From a virus, in IMG/VR virus record IMGVR_UViG_3300037116_000060, positions 1-48,054 of that record: a stretch of 48,054 bases of DNA. One strand, 5' to 3'. Below, in pieces: positions 6,867 through 13,487 of the stretch. Made by a program: the position numbers and the translations under genes. The notes beneath the pieces are model-generated. The model saw only the letters and a list, made by a program, of their open reading frames with translations, made no database searches and was not told the DNA's origin. Within the stretch, counting starts at the first letter, position 1. Each line of letters begins with the position of its first letter.

Positions 6867-7759
6867 AAGTATATCTGTGCGCGATTGCCCTATTTCTGTC
6901 CGCGTGCGGGGGAGGGAGTGATCCATCGGCACCGACTGCCGCGCCTGCGCCGGCAACGATACCTGCGGCCACGCCTGCGGCACCGGCAGCTTCGCCCCCC
7001 GTGGCCACTCCAGCCGCACCCCCGCCTGCGGTACCCCCCCCGACAGTCTCCCCCGTCCCCACGCCATCATCCGTCGCCACGCCTAACATGGGCGGCTTCT
7101 GGATCGCGCCTGGGCCTGATGGCGAGACCAGCTACCTGATCTCCACCGCAGCCGGCGAATTCTTCATGCTCGAGAACCAGCCACCGCAGGACTTCACCGT
7201 GTGCCCGTATCTCTTCTACGGCACCCTGACCGACGTGGAATCGACGCTGACCGGATCTGGCTATGGTGCCGATGCTGATGATCTGACGCTGCCGGATGGG
7301 ATTGTCTGCGGCGGCGCAGCAACTCTTGAGGCGTTCAGCGGCACGCTGTTGACCACGCTGACGCTATCCGCTTCTGGAGAACTCAACGGCAGTATCGAAG
7401 GCAACCCGCAGCCCGGATACGCGGCTACGCCGTCCGTAGCATCGCTCTCGGGCTCCTATACGCTCCTGGCAGGCGATATCCTGACGATCGATACTCAGGG
7501 TAATCTGAGCGAAACGGAAGCCAGCAGCGGCTGTACGTTCGCCGGAGCGGTATCCGTGATCGATACCGGCGCGGTCTATCGGGTATCGGTGACGGCCACG
7601 GGGTGCACGTCGACCAAGACACAGTCCTGGAACGGCGTGGTGGAAGTGGGCTTGCTGGCGCTCCTCGCCAATGACGATGGCATCAGCCAGTCGCCGGTCT
7701 TTGCCGGAACGTCCTTCACGGACAACAATGGCGCTAGGCAGGTCAGGATCTTTCAGTAG
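6863..7759 (+). CDS. Large putative lipoprotein with Pro/Ala linker
   Basis: MKVYLCAIALFLSACGGGS is a lipoprotein signal with lipobox LSAC (Cys15). Residues about 20-75 are a Pro/Ala/Thr linker; residues 75-298 form a beta-rich domain beginning NMGGFWIAPGPDGET with several Gly-Ser-Thr strands and four cysteines. The product is probably anchored in the outer membrane by its lipid with the domain held off on the linker. It closes the rightward operon and overlaps the last 7 bp of the leftward lysis gene. It may be a cargo (moron) gene altering the host surface. Confidence 0.65.
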   Translation: MKVYLCAIALFLSACGGGSDPSAPTAAPAPATIPAATPAAPAASPPVATPAAPPPAVPPPTVSPVPTPSSVATPNMGGFWIAPGPDGETSYLISTAAGEFFMLENQPPQDFTVCPYLFYGTLTDVESTLTGSGYGADADDLTLPDGIVCGGAATLEAFSGTLLTTLTLSASGELNGSIEGNPQPGYAATPSVASLSGSYTLLAGDILTIDTQGNLSETEASSGCTFAGAVSVIDTGAVYRVSVTATGCTSTKTQSWNGVVEVGLLALLANDDGISQSPVFAGTSFTDNNGARQVRIFQ

Positions 7760-8268
7760 CTACTTAGAATGGTCGTGCCGTTTTTGCCGCTTACCAACAT
7801 GGCCAGCATACCAGGGGAAGTGCCATATGTAGGCACGAATAGCCTTCGCAATCCGCTAACGTCAGGTATGCCCCAGAGATCACTGCTCTCGCCAGCCGCC
7901 GTGGCGATGTCCGAGCAAAACCAGTGATCCGGCGTGCGAAAATCGTATCCCAGTCCGAAGTTATTGACGATTGCTCGCCAGTCGTATGGCTTGCCTTCTT
8001 GGCTTACATAGAACGCATGGTAGGACTCGCGCTGCAGCGTCGTGCATGGGAGGGCGAATACCGTGCGGTGTTCCCACTTCTCGTAATCCGGTGGGCGGCC
8101 CCAGACTCCAGATGCTTTGCCGCCGACCTTATCTGATCTAGCGCCCCATAACACTCCGTCCTCAAACTCGCAATCGACGTGCGAAAAGAAGCCGGTCACC
8201 CGACCGATGAGGCCCGAGCTGAATCCTTCGCCTCGAACGAATGCCAGCTTTACTGCGGCGTCGTTCAC
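7753..8268 (-). CDS. YiiX/NlpC-like papain-fold amidase
   Basis: The 171-residue protein has the layout of the permuted papain-like (YiiX/YebB, NlpC/P60-related) family: GLIGRVTGFFSHVDCEFEDG with the candidate catalytic His, GKPYDWRAIVNNFGLG, and DHWFCSDIATAA with the candidate catalytic Cys after Phe. Such phage proteins are thought to cleave peptide bonds in the cell wall or modify envelope components. It lies at the end of the leftward lysis region, overlapping the next gene by ATGA, so a lysis or wall-processing job is plausible. Confidence 0.65.
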   Translation of the reverse strand: MNDAAVKLAFVRGEGFSSGLIGRVTGFFSHVDCEFEDGVLWGARSDKVGGKASGVWGRPPDYEKWEHRTVFALPCTTLQRESYHAFYVSQEGKPYDWRAIVNNFGLGYDFRTPDHWFCSDIATAAGESSDLWGIPDVSGLRRLFVPTYGTSPGMLAMLVSGKNGTTILSSY

Positions 8269-8531
8269 GCGGGCTTGGGGGGCGTCCCCGCTGCGGCCTG
8301 GTAGGCCACTAGTTTAGCGGTGAGCGCCGTGATTTCCTGTTGCAGGATGGACGTTGCTCCAGAGAGCAATGCGGCCGGCGCATTACCTAATATGTAAAGC
8401 TTCGCGGCCTCGATGCCCGCAAGATTCGGACTCTTCTGCAGGATCTGGAGCGCCCCGATGCCGACCGGGATCAGATCAATTTCGAGGTTGCTTTCGATCA
8501 AGGTGAGTAGGCTGTTGACGTTGTTGCTCAT
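8265..8531 (-). CDS. Small lysis-region protein
   Basis: An 88-residue protein with a long helical middle and an Ala/Pro tail, ATGA-coupled on both sides between the amidase and the holin-like gene. It has no signal or clear membrane helix. The alternating hydrophobic stretch IDLIPVGIGALQIL might contact the membrane. Similar small proteins accompany phage holins, but no family is recognised. Confidence 0.5.
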   Translation of the reverse strand: MSNNVNSLLTLIESNLEIDLIPVGIGALQILQKSPNLAGIEAAKLYILGNAPAALLSGATSILQQEITALTAKLVAYQAAAGTPPKPA

Positions 8532-8947
8532 TTAGAAATGTCCTTAAGTGATTTTGCAGTAGCGTCCTGCGCGGTTTGAATCTGTGCGGCACGCACGCCT
8601 GATGGTGTAATGCCGGCTTCGTTCATGGCGATGGTGGTCTCGATTCTGGCGAGCGTGGCCGGCGCGGCTGTAGCACCTTTCTGCGTCAGCGTGATGGGCT
8701 GCAATTTGCTTATCTGGCGGATGATCCAGGCAGCGCCACCGCCCAGTAAGGCAATGGCAGCGCCTATGATCTCGACAAAATCCAAGACACTGATCTGGTC
8801 CTTCTTCAATATCGCGCCCAGCGCGGGGAAGAACGCGCACGCGCCTCCCACGACAATCGACATGGCAAGGATGTACTGCGGAGACCTGTAAAACGGAATC
8901 GCCCCGGCGGTGACCGGAGTCGGCGACGCTGGGTCTGGCGAGTTCAT
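8528..8947 (-). CDS. Holin-like membrane protein
   Basis: A 139-residue protein with two hydrophobic helices at about residues 26-48 and 55-76 and a charged, Ala-rich cytoplasmic-type tail (from about 85). Two-helix proteins of this size beside muralytic genes are typical holins, which release the endolysin or trigger lysis. The neighbours (amidase downstream, two small membrane proteins upstream) support this, although no holin family signature is read directly. Confidence 0.55.
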   Translation of the reverse strand: MNSPDPASPTPVTAGAIPFYRSPQYILAMSIVVGGACAFFPALGAILKKDQISVLDFVEIIGAAIALLGGGAAWIIRQISKLQPITLTQKGATAAPATLARIETTIAMNEAGITPSGVRAAQIQTAQDATAKSLKDISK

Positions 8948-8956
8948 AGTGTCAGC

Positions 8957-9148
8957 TCAATGCGTGCCAACTGCGGTGCCCGCAGCGTGCAGATGAGCGT
9001 TGAGCATCAGCGAGAGCAGCCACAAGAACATTCCGGTCGGGAACCAGATCGGAACCGTGCGTGGTGGGGTGGGTGGAAAGAGATTCAAGGCGGCAAAGAG
9101 CAAGCACAACAGCGCAAGCAACTGCAGCACGAAGGGAACAATATCCAT
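8957..9148 (-). CDS. Small two-helix membrane protein
   Basis: A 63-residue protein with two helices (VPFVLQLLALLCLLFAAL and FLWLLSLMLNAHL). Starts at a TAATG overlap with the previous membrane ORF and ends 9 bp before the holin-like gene. It could be a second holin or an antiholin; this cannot be decided from sequence. Confidence 0.55.
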   Translation of the reverse strand: MDIVPFVLQLLALLCLLFAALNLFPPTPPRTVPIWFPTGMFLWLLSLMLNAHLHAAGTAVGTH

Positions 9149-9309
9149 TACGGTCTCCCGCGAAAAAATAGAACGATAACCACGATGAGCAGCACCGTAC
9201 CGAGGCCGAACCCAGGAACGCGGGCGGACTCATAGTACCCACCACCGCCGAAGCAGAGAAGTACCAGAACGATAAGGAGTGTGTGCCGTACTGCCAGTTT
9301 GTAGGACAC
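9148..9309 (-). CDS. Small Gly-rich membrane protein
   Basis: A 53-residue ORF containing LLIVLVLLCFGGGGYY, then GFGLGTVLLIVVIVLFFRG: two hydrophobic helices separated by a Gly-rich turn, like the small DUF3309-type membrane proteins common in proteobacteria and phages. The GTG start at 9309 is the best available, but no strong ribosome site is seen. Its stop overlaps the next start (TAATG). Confidence 0.5.
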   Translation of the reverse strand: MSYKLAVRHTLLIVLVLLCFGGGGYYESARVPGFGLGTVLLIVVIVLFFRGRP

Positions 9310-9335
9310 GGCTCGCTCGGCACGGCAAGAGCCGC

Positions 9336-9533
9336 TTAGTCGTCGAGCTGAGCCACTGCTTTGGACACCTTATCGACCCACTCCGGCTTTTCCGAACGAC
9401 TTGTCTCTGCCTGCCTGCCGACTGCCTGCTCCGCAAGTTTCATCGTCTCTGAAGACACATTCGTGAGAGCACCTCCGCGTACGTCCTCGAGAAGCGCATC
9501 TACCTGTTCCTCGAAAAGATCGATGAGTCCCAT
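9336..9533 (-). CDS. Small hypothetical protein
   Basis: A 65-residue acidic, helical protein. The start is well supported by TAGGAGAT about 7 nt upstream. It lies directly downstream of the GH5 gene. No family recognised. Confidence 0.55.
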   Translation of the reverse strand: MGLIDLFEEQVDALLEDVRGGALTNVSSETMKLAEQAVGRQAETSRSEKPEWVDKVSKAVAQLDD

Positions 9534-9550
9534 AAATTATCTCCTACAGA

Positions 9551-11152
9551 TCAAGAATGTTTCGACGTCCAGTTGAAAAAATACGCGCCCGAAGTATCGA
9601 GCGTCGTGTTGGACGGGGTGTTGTTGTCCCAACTCTGCGTGAGATTCGGCGCCCCGAAGCCGTTCGCCGGGTTGAGCGCCCAACCGACCACGCCGTATCC
9701 CTGTTGGTCCGCCACGCCGAGTACAGACGAGATGTAGGACGAGCCGCTATTGCTATCTCCGACCTCCGTGATAACGACGGGAACATTCGTCGCGTTCAGC
9801 ATCGCGACCGCAGCGCCGGCATTGCTGCCGATGTCATAGCCGAGACCCTGATTATAGTCGTGATGCGCGGCGGCGATTTGCGCCGGAACTAGCGTGTCTA
9901 TGGGCCGGTTGCTAGTCCACCACGTCTCGTCGTTGCTCCAAGCCACCCCTCCCATCAGCACAACATTCGTGGCGCCCGTCGCTCGAACTGCGCTCAACAT
10001 CTGCTGATAACCGGCCCATCCGCCACCGCCGCCATCGACAACGGCGTTTGAAATGTCATGCGGCTCGTTGTAGAGCTCGAAGATAACCGCAGGATTACCC
10101 TTGAACGCATTGGCGAGAGAGGTCCAGAATGTAAGCGAGTAAGCCGTGTCGGCCATCTGCTGCTGCTGACTGGCAATAGCGCCGGCAGTAGGCGAACTCC
10201 AGTGCAGATCGACGATCACGAACAGGCCGTCAGCGGTGTACTGAGCAACGGATTTCTGCACCACGGCCACGTAGTTACCACTTGGATCAGGATTCTTGCC
10301 AGAACTATTGGCGTAGTGCAGCCAAGATTCCTCATTCAGCGGCAGCCGCACGACGTTGCACTTCTTCGCTATGACGAAGGCGTCGTTCGGGATGTTGCCA
10401 GATGAGGTGCCGAAGCCCCCGTATCCCCACGGGTCGCCGCTGCCGAGGATGCTGGATAGCTCCAACCCGGACATATTCACGCCGCGCAACTGAACGGCCG
10501 CACCGGTCTTCGTGTTGACCAGCGTCTTGCCGACGACTTTGATACCGAAGCCGGAACCACCGCCGCTCGATGAACTTGATCCCCCGCTCGATGAACTACT
10601 GCTGCTAGCGACGGGCGGACAAGCTGGCAGCCCCTTCAATCCGGCCAGCGCAGGAGAGAGCGTGCCGCTGAAATTGTACCAGTTGCAAGACGCGTTCTCC
10701 TGCCAGAGCATGCCGTTGACGTAGGCGATTGCGATGACGTTGGCCGTGCCTGCAAGCACCGCGCCGTTTTGCACAATCTGCTGACCAGCGCTGATCGCCC
10801 AGCTATGCCCTGCGGCATCTGTAAGCGTTGGGCCGACAGTGGTGACAACAGTGCCCGAGGGAGATGCCCCGCCGCCGCTGGAGCTGCTCGAGGAAGACGA
10901 ACTGCCAGAACTTGACGATGAGGAACCGCTTGACGAACTTGCTCCGCTACTGCTCGAGCTTGAGGAGGACGTGGGTCCAGGTGGTCCTTGTGGGCCGATG
11001 GGTCCCTGCGCCCCTGTAGGACCAGGAGGACCAGGTATCGGCGCCGGAATAGTGATCGTGACGCTGCCACCAATGATCGGCACGGTTTGCGTCGTCTGGG
11101 CAAAGACAGCACCCGCAGCGGTTGCCAAGATGAGAGAAGCAACGATTTTCAT
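9551..11152 (-). CDS. Secreted GH5 glycoside hydrolase with collagen-like and polyserine linkers
   Basis: A 533-residue protein. Residues 1-18 are a Sec signal peptide; 40-60 are Gly-X-Y collagen-like triplets; 61-95 are polyserine; 101-180 a module with DAAGHSWAI and VNGMLWQENAS; 183-200 polyserine again; 215-530 a glycoside hydrolase family 5 domain. Catalytic-site residues are visible: R269 in VVRLPLNE, H317 in DLHW, N362-E363 in LYNEP (acid/base), H430-H431 and E463 in VVITEVG (nucleophile). GH5 enzymes cut beta-linked glucans and mannans such as cellulose. It sits inside the lysis region, downstream of small membrane proteins. Polyserine linkers recall exported cellulases of marine and soil gammaproteobacteria. 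The substrate is unknown. Confidence 0.85.
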   Translation of the reverse strand: MKIVASLILATAAGAVFAQTTQTVPIIGGSVTITIPAPIPGPPGPTGAQGPIGPQGPPGPTSSSSSSSSGASSSSGSSSSSSGSSSSSSSSSGGGASPSGTVVTTVGPTLTDAAGHSWAISAGQQIVQNGAVLAGTANVIAIAYVNGMLWQENASCNWYNFSGTLSPALAGLKGLPACPPVASSSSSSSGGSSSSSGGGSGFGIKVVGKTLVNTKTGAAVQLRGVNMSGLELSSILGSGDPWGYGGFGTSSGNIPNDAFVIAKKCNVVRLPLNEESWLHYANSSGKNPDPSGNYVAVVQKSVAQYTADGLFVIVDLHWSSPTAGAIASQQQQMADTAYSLTFWTSLANAFKGNPAVIFELYNEPHDISNAVVDGGGGGWAGYQQMLSAVRATGATNVVLMGGVAWSNDETWWTSNRPIDTLVPAQIAAAHHDYNQGLGYDIGSNAGAAVAMLNATNVPVVITEVGDSNSGSSYISSVLGVADQQGYGVVGWALNPANGFGAPNLTQSWDNNTPSNTTLDTSGAYFFNWTSKHS

Positions 11153-11162
11153 GTCAGCTCCA

Positions 11163-11243
11163 TTATTTCCAAAACATCAGATAAAGCGAAATGACCACAG
11201 CCACGACGATCACGATCACTATCGGACCACTGAAACCGTTCAC
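11163..11243 (-). CDS. Tiny transmembrane peptide
   Basis: A 26-residue ORF from GTG 11243 (GTGA overlap with the previous stop): a short head then GPIVIVIVVAVVISLYLMFWK, a single strong membrane helix. It ends 10 bp before the GH5 start. Translational coupling and hydrophobicity support it; a role in lysis is a guess. Confidence 0.4.
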   Translation of the reverse strand: MNGFSGPIVIVIVVAVVISLYLMFWK

Positions 11244-11560
11244 TCATGCGCCCTCGGAACACCGACCAGCGCTAGGTCCATGCCCTCGATACTGCCATTA
11301 TCCTCAAGCCGGGAGCGTTCAATGAATAGCAGCAGCAATTGTGCCGAGTTGCGTTCCAGCAAAGTGATATCGCCGTCTATCATCCGTGTATCCATCGCCT
11401 CCGCAAGTTGCTTTTCTTCCGCGCGCGTGAGTGTACTCGGCGGACCGACTTTCGCCAGCAGTGCATCGGTATTTGGCGCATGAAAGTGAGTCAACTGTTT
11501 TACAAGTACAGCGGCCATCGCAGCGGTGAGCGGCTGCACTGCCTGCCCTAGAATAAGCAT
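11240..11560 (-). CDS. Lysis-region hypothetical protein
   Basis: A 106-residue helical protein read from ATG 11560 (MLILGQAVQPLTAAMAAVLV), within the end of the preceding spanin-like gene. It has a hydrophobic start that might be membrane-associated, followed by a charged helical region (LTRAEEKQLAEAMDTRM). Function unknown. Confidence 0.5.
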   Translation of the reverse strand: MLILGQAVQPLTAAMAAVLVKQLTHFHAPNTDALLAKVGPPSTLTRAEEKQLAEAMDTRMIDGDITLLERNSAQLLLLFIERSRLEDNGSIEGMDLALVGVPRAHE

Positions 11561-11727
11561 CTGTGATTCAAAGAGCCGAGTTGATCTTGGACGCTCCTCG
11601 CAGTGTCCTCCAGCGCCGCCTTCGCAAGCTCCTTCTTGGTTTGCAGCTTCCAGTAAGCCGCTCCCAGCAGGAGCAAAGAGGCCCCTAGGACCGATTCGAG
11701 CACCAGGTGGAGGCCGACATCGTTCAT
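11548..11727 (-). CDS. Spanin-like single-pass membrane protein
   Basis: A 59-residue ORF: MNDVGLHLVLESVLGASLLLLGAAYW gives an N-terminal membrane helix, followed by a charged helical stretch (LQTKKELAKAALEDTARS). This is the shape of a short inner-membrane spanin (Rz-like) though shorter than usual. It starts at an ATGA overlap with the transglycosylase gene, where Rz-type genes are often found. Assignment rests on layout only. Confidence 0.45.
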   Translation of the reverse strand: MNDVGLHLVLESVLGASLLLLGAAYWKLQTKKELAKAALEDTARSVQDQLGSLNHRCLF

Positions 11728-12116
11728 GCGAGCGCAATCCCGTCATTGATCTGCTGCGGCGTATAAATCTGCTCGCCGTTCTCGTGGCGAATGATAGCCG
11801 ATACAAGATGCGGCATGATCGCATCGAAATCCACGATATCGTCAGGACTCACCCCGCATGGCGTGCAAACCGCAGTGACGTAGGCTGCGCTGTTGTTCTC
11901 ATTCGCTGGAGCCCATCGGTCTATAGCTTCGCTCAATGTAAGTAGTCCCTGTCTCTGGTAGCTGCGCATGATCCGCACAATGGCGCGGACGCCGTAGACC
12001 GGATCTTTGAACTGCACGAAAGCCTCATCCGTCTGTGTATCCGATTGGCCTACCCATGTAACGCCATGAACGATGCGGACGTTCCCTGGATTGCAATTAC
12101 GTTCTCCGCGGGTCAC
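11724..12116 (-). CDS. Phage lytic transglycosylase-like endolysin
   Basis: A 130-residue protein from GTG 12116. It shows the conserved pattern of the PRD1 P5-like / phage structural lytic transglycosylase family: TRGERNCNPGNVR near the N-terminus, AFVQFKDPVYGVRAIVRIM, LSEAIDRWAPANENNSAAYV, and a C-terminal RHENGEQIYTPQQI. These enzymes cleave glycan strands of peptidoglycan. No signal peptide is seen, so release through a holin is expected. It is coupled by ATGA to the spanin-like gene. Confidence 0.75.
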   Translation of the reverse strand: MTRGERNCNPGNVRIVHGVTWVGQSDTQTDEAFVQFKDPVYGVRAIVRIMRSYQRQGLLTLSEAIDRWAPANENNSAAYVTAVCTPCGVSPDDIVDFDAIMPHLVSAIIRHENGEQIYTPQQINDGIALA

Positions 12117-12254
12117 AACAGCGTCCTCATGGTCCCCTCCCAGCGCCCACTAGGGTGAATCGAGCGGCAGCCAAATGACCGCTCACGGAGAGAAAGGATA
12201 ATCAGCACCACTGCACCCCAGGCGCCAACAGCGCGAGAATGATTAAAAAGTTCA
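12117..12254. other. Short region without a confident gene
   Basis: On the minus strand a 17-codon hydrophobic ORF (12202-12255, MNFLIILALLAPGVQWC) starts at a TGATG overlap with the upstream gene, and another frame reads VVLIILSLRERS. Either may be a membrane peptide of the lysis region, but neither is convincing alone. Confidence 0.3.
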
Positions 12255-12710
12255 TCACGGCGTAAGCACCCCGCCACCGCCAGGCAACAGCACCGGCACA
12301 CCTCCTGGTAGCAGCACTAATTGAGGCGTCGGCCCAGAGATAGGCGCCGTTACTCCTGGGCACACGCTGACAGCGCCGCTCAGTAATCTGGTCACGTTGC
12401 CGTACGGGTCTGTCAGCAAAAGATCGTACACGCCGCACCACCAAGTGAAACCAGCGGTTACACTCGCCGGAATCACGAGTGTAATCGTGCCGGCTGTACC
12501 GCCCAGCGTGATATCCGCGCTCGCGTCAAAGAGTACCGCAGTCGCGAGCGGATACGGCCTGATCTGCATGTTGGCCGTGTAGCCCGTCAGATCGACCGGC
12601 GCTGGCTGCGAGCCCACGGCACCGCAACACGATCCTGCCAGCCACGTGAATATCCGCGTCAGGGTCGCGTTCTGGTCGATGCAGAAATTATAATTTCCAA
12701 CGCAGTTCAT
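12255..12710 (-). CDS. Conserved phage structural-type protein
   Basis: A 151-residue beta-rich protein. The layout N-terminal NYNFCIDQNATLTRIFTW, then PVDLTGYTANMQIRPY, ITLVIPASVT and GVYDLLLTDPYGNVTRLLSGAVSV is a pattern I know from phage genomes near tail and lysis genes, probably a virion component of immunoglobulin-like fold. The end is a Leu/Pro/Gly-rich tail (LLPGGVPVLLPGGGG). Exact role unknown. Confidence 0.55.
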   Translation of the reverse strand: MNCVGNYNFCIDQNATLTRIFTWLAGSCCGAVGSQPAPVDLTGYTANMQIRPYPLATAVLFDASADITLGGTAGTITLVIPASVTAGFTWWCGVYDLLLTDPYGNVTRLLSGAVSVCPGVTAPISGPTPQLVLLPGGVPVLLPGGGGVLTP

Positions 12711-12970
12711 GGCGGCAGCTTGCCTCTGCCAGTCAGCCCGTTGCTGATGGCGAAGCCGGTAGGATTGTCCAGATCACGCTGCGACGGCTTGATGGCATCG
12801 GCGATACTCTTGCCAGCGCACAATCCGCCACGAATTCCCGGTAGGTACAGATCGACAAGCACACGATTTGACACGCCGAGCCGCTTGAGCGCTTTGCCGA
12901 CGTCTCTATCAAGCTCTCGGCGATCAGCCTGCGTCCAATCAAGCACGTCCTTGCCTACGTACGTTTTCAT
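12707..12970 (-). CDS. Small phage protein
   Basis: An 87-residue protein read from ATG 12970, which overlaps the preceding stop. Contains DRDVGKALKRLGVSNRVLVDLYLPGI and a basic C-terminus. ATGA overlap with the next gene. No family recognised. Confidence 0.5.
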   Translation of the reverse strand: MKTYVGKDVLDWTQADRRELDRDVGKALKRLGVSNRVLVDLYLPGIRGGLCAGKSIADAIKPSQRDLDNPTGFAISNGLTGRGKLPP

Positions 12971-13251
12971 GTTATGGGATGCGCCTGAGCTAATTGCAAT
13001 GTTTCTACGCCTTCCCACACGTCGCCGTACATCGCCAAGCGAATACTTTCAGCGTTTACTACAGGCGCTCCTTGCATTGGTTCCCTTACGCGCCCATTAA
13101 CAAGCCTCACATATTCGCAATGGGCGTCATGGAAACGAGGTCCAGCAGCGCCATGTCCTAGCGTTCCGACAGGGGTGCAAGTACAAGTCTTTTCCGCGAA
13201 TCGAGCGAACGTCTCGATAACAGACTCGACGACATCGTAGAAGTTATTCAT
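12967..13251 (-). CDS. Small phage protein ending in AQAHPIT
   Basis: A 94-residue protein from ATG 13251 (ATGA overlap). A CTCTP motif near residue 26 and FHDAHCEYVRLVNG in the middle give a Cys/His set that could bind metal. Its last residues, AQAHPIT, nearly match the end of the 784-residue protein just upstream (AQSHPIT). Confidence 0.5.
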   Translation of the reverse strand: MNNFYDVVESVIETFARFAEKTCTCTPVGTLGHGAAGPRFHDAHCEYVRLVNGRVREPMQGAPVVNAESIRLAMYGDVWEGVETLQLAQAHPIT

Positions 13252-13478
13252 GACGGCTCTGGATAGATCTTGCCATCTGCATGGCGCCACAAATTAATAA
13301 GCTCATCAGTAGTCACATCATCAAGCCCCTCGATGTGCCACTTGTCTCCTCCCCTGTAGACGGCGCGATCTTCCGGCGAGCGTCTCCGGAAGATGAATCG
13401 CTCGTTAGGAGTGCCAGCGCCGTGCCAATACACTGGGTTGTTCTTGCTAGCTTTTCCGAATATGTCGTTGTCATTCAT
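13248..13478 (-). CDS. Small phage protein
   Basis: A 76-residue protein, charged, with paired aromatic residues (NPVYWHGAGTPNERFIFRRR). It follows the large internal virion gene by 9 bp and is ATGA-coupled to the next. No family recognised. Confidence 0.5.
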   Translation of the reverse strand: MNDNDIFGKASKNNPVYWHGAGTPNERFIFRRRSPEDRAVYRGGDKWHIEGLDDVTTDELINLWRHADGKIYPEPS

Positions 13479-13487
13479 ACATAGCCC

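Noticed and set aside
10839-11483. Long rightward ORF rich in Glu, Leu and Pro opposite the GH5 gene
   Set aside because: It is the antisense of the polyserine and Gly-X-Y coding stretches; composition explains the open frame, and it has no ribosome site or family match.
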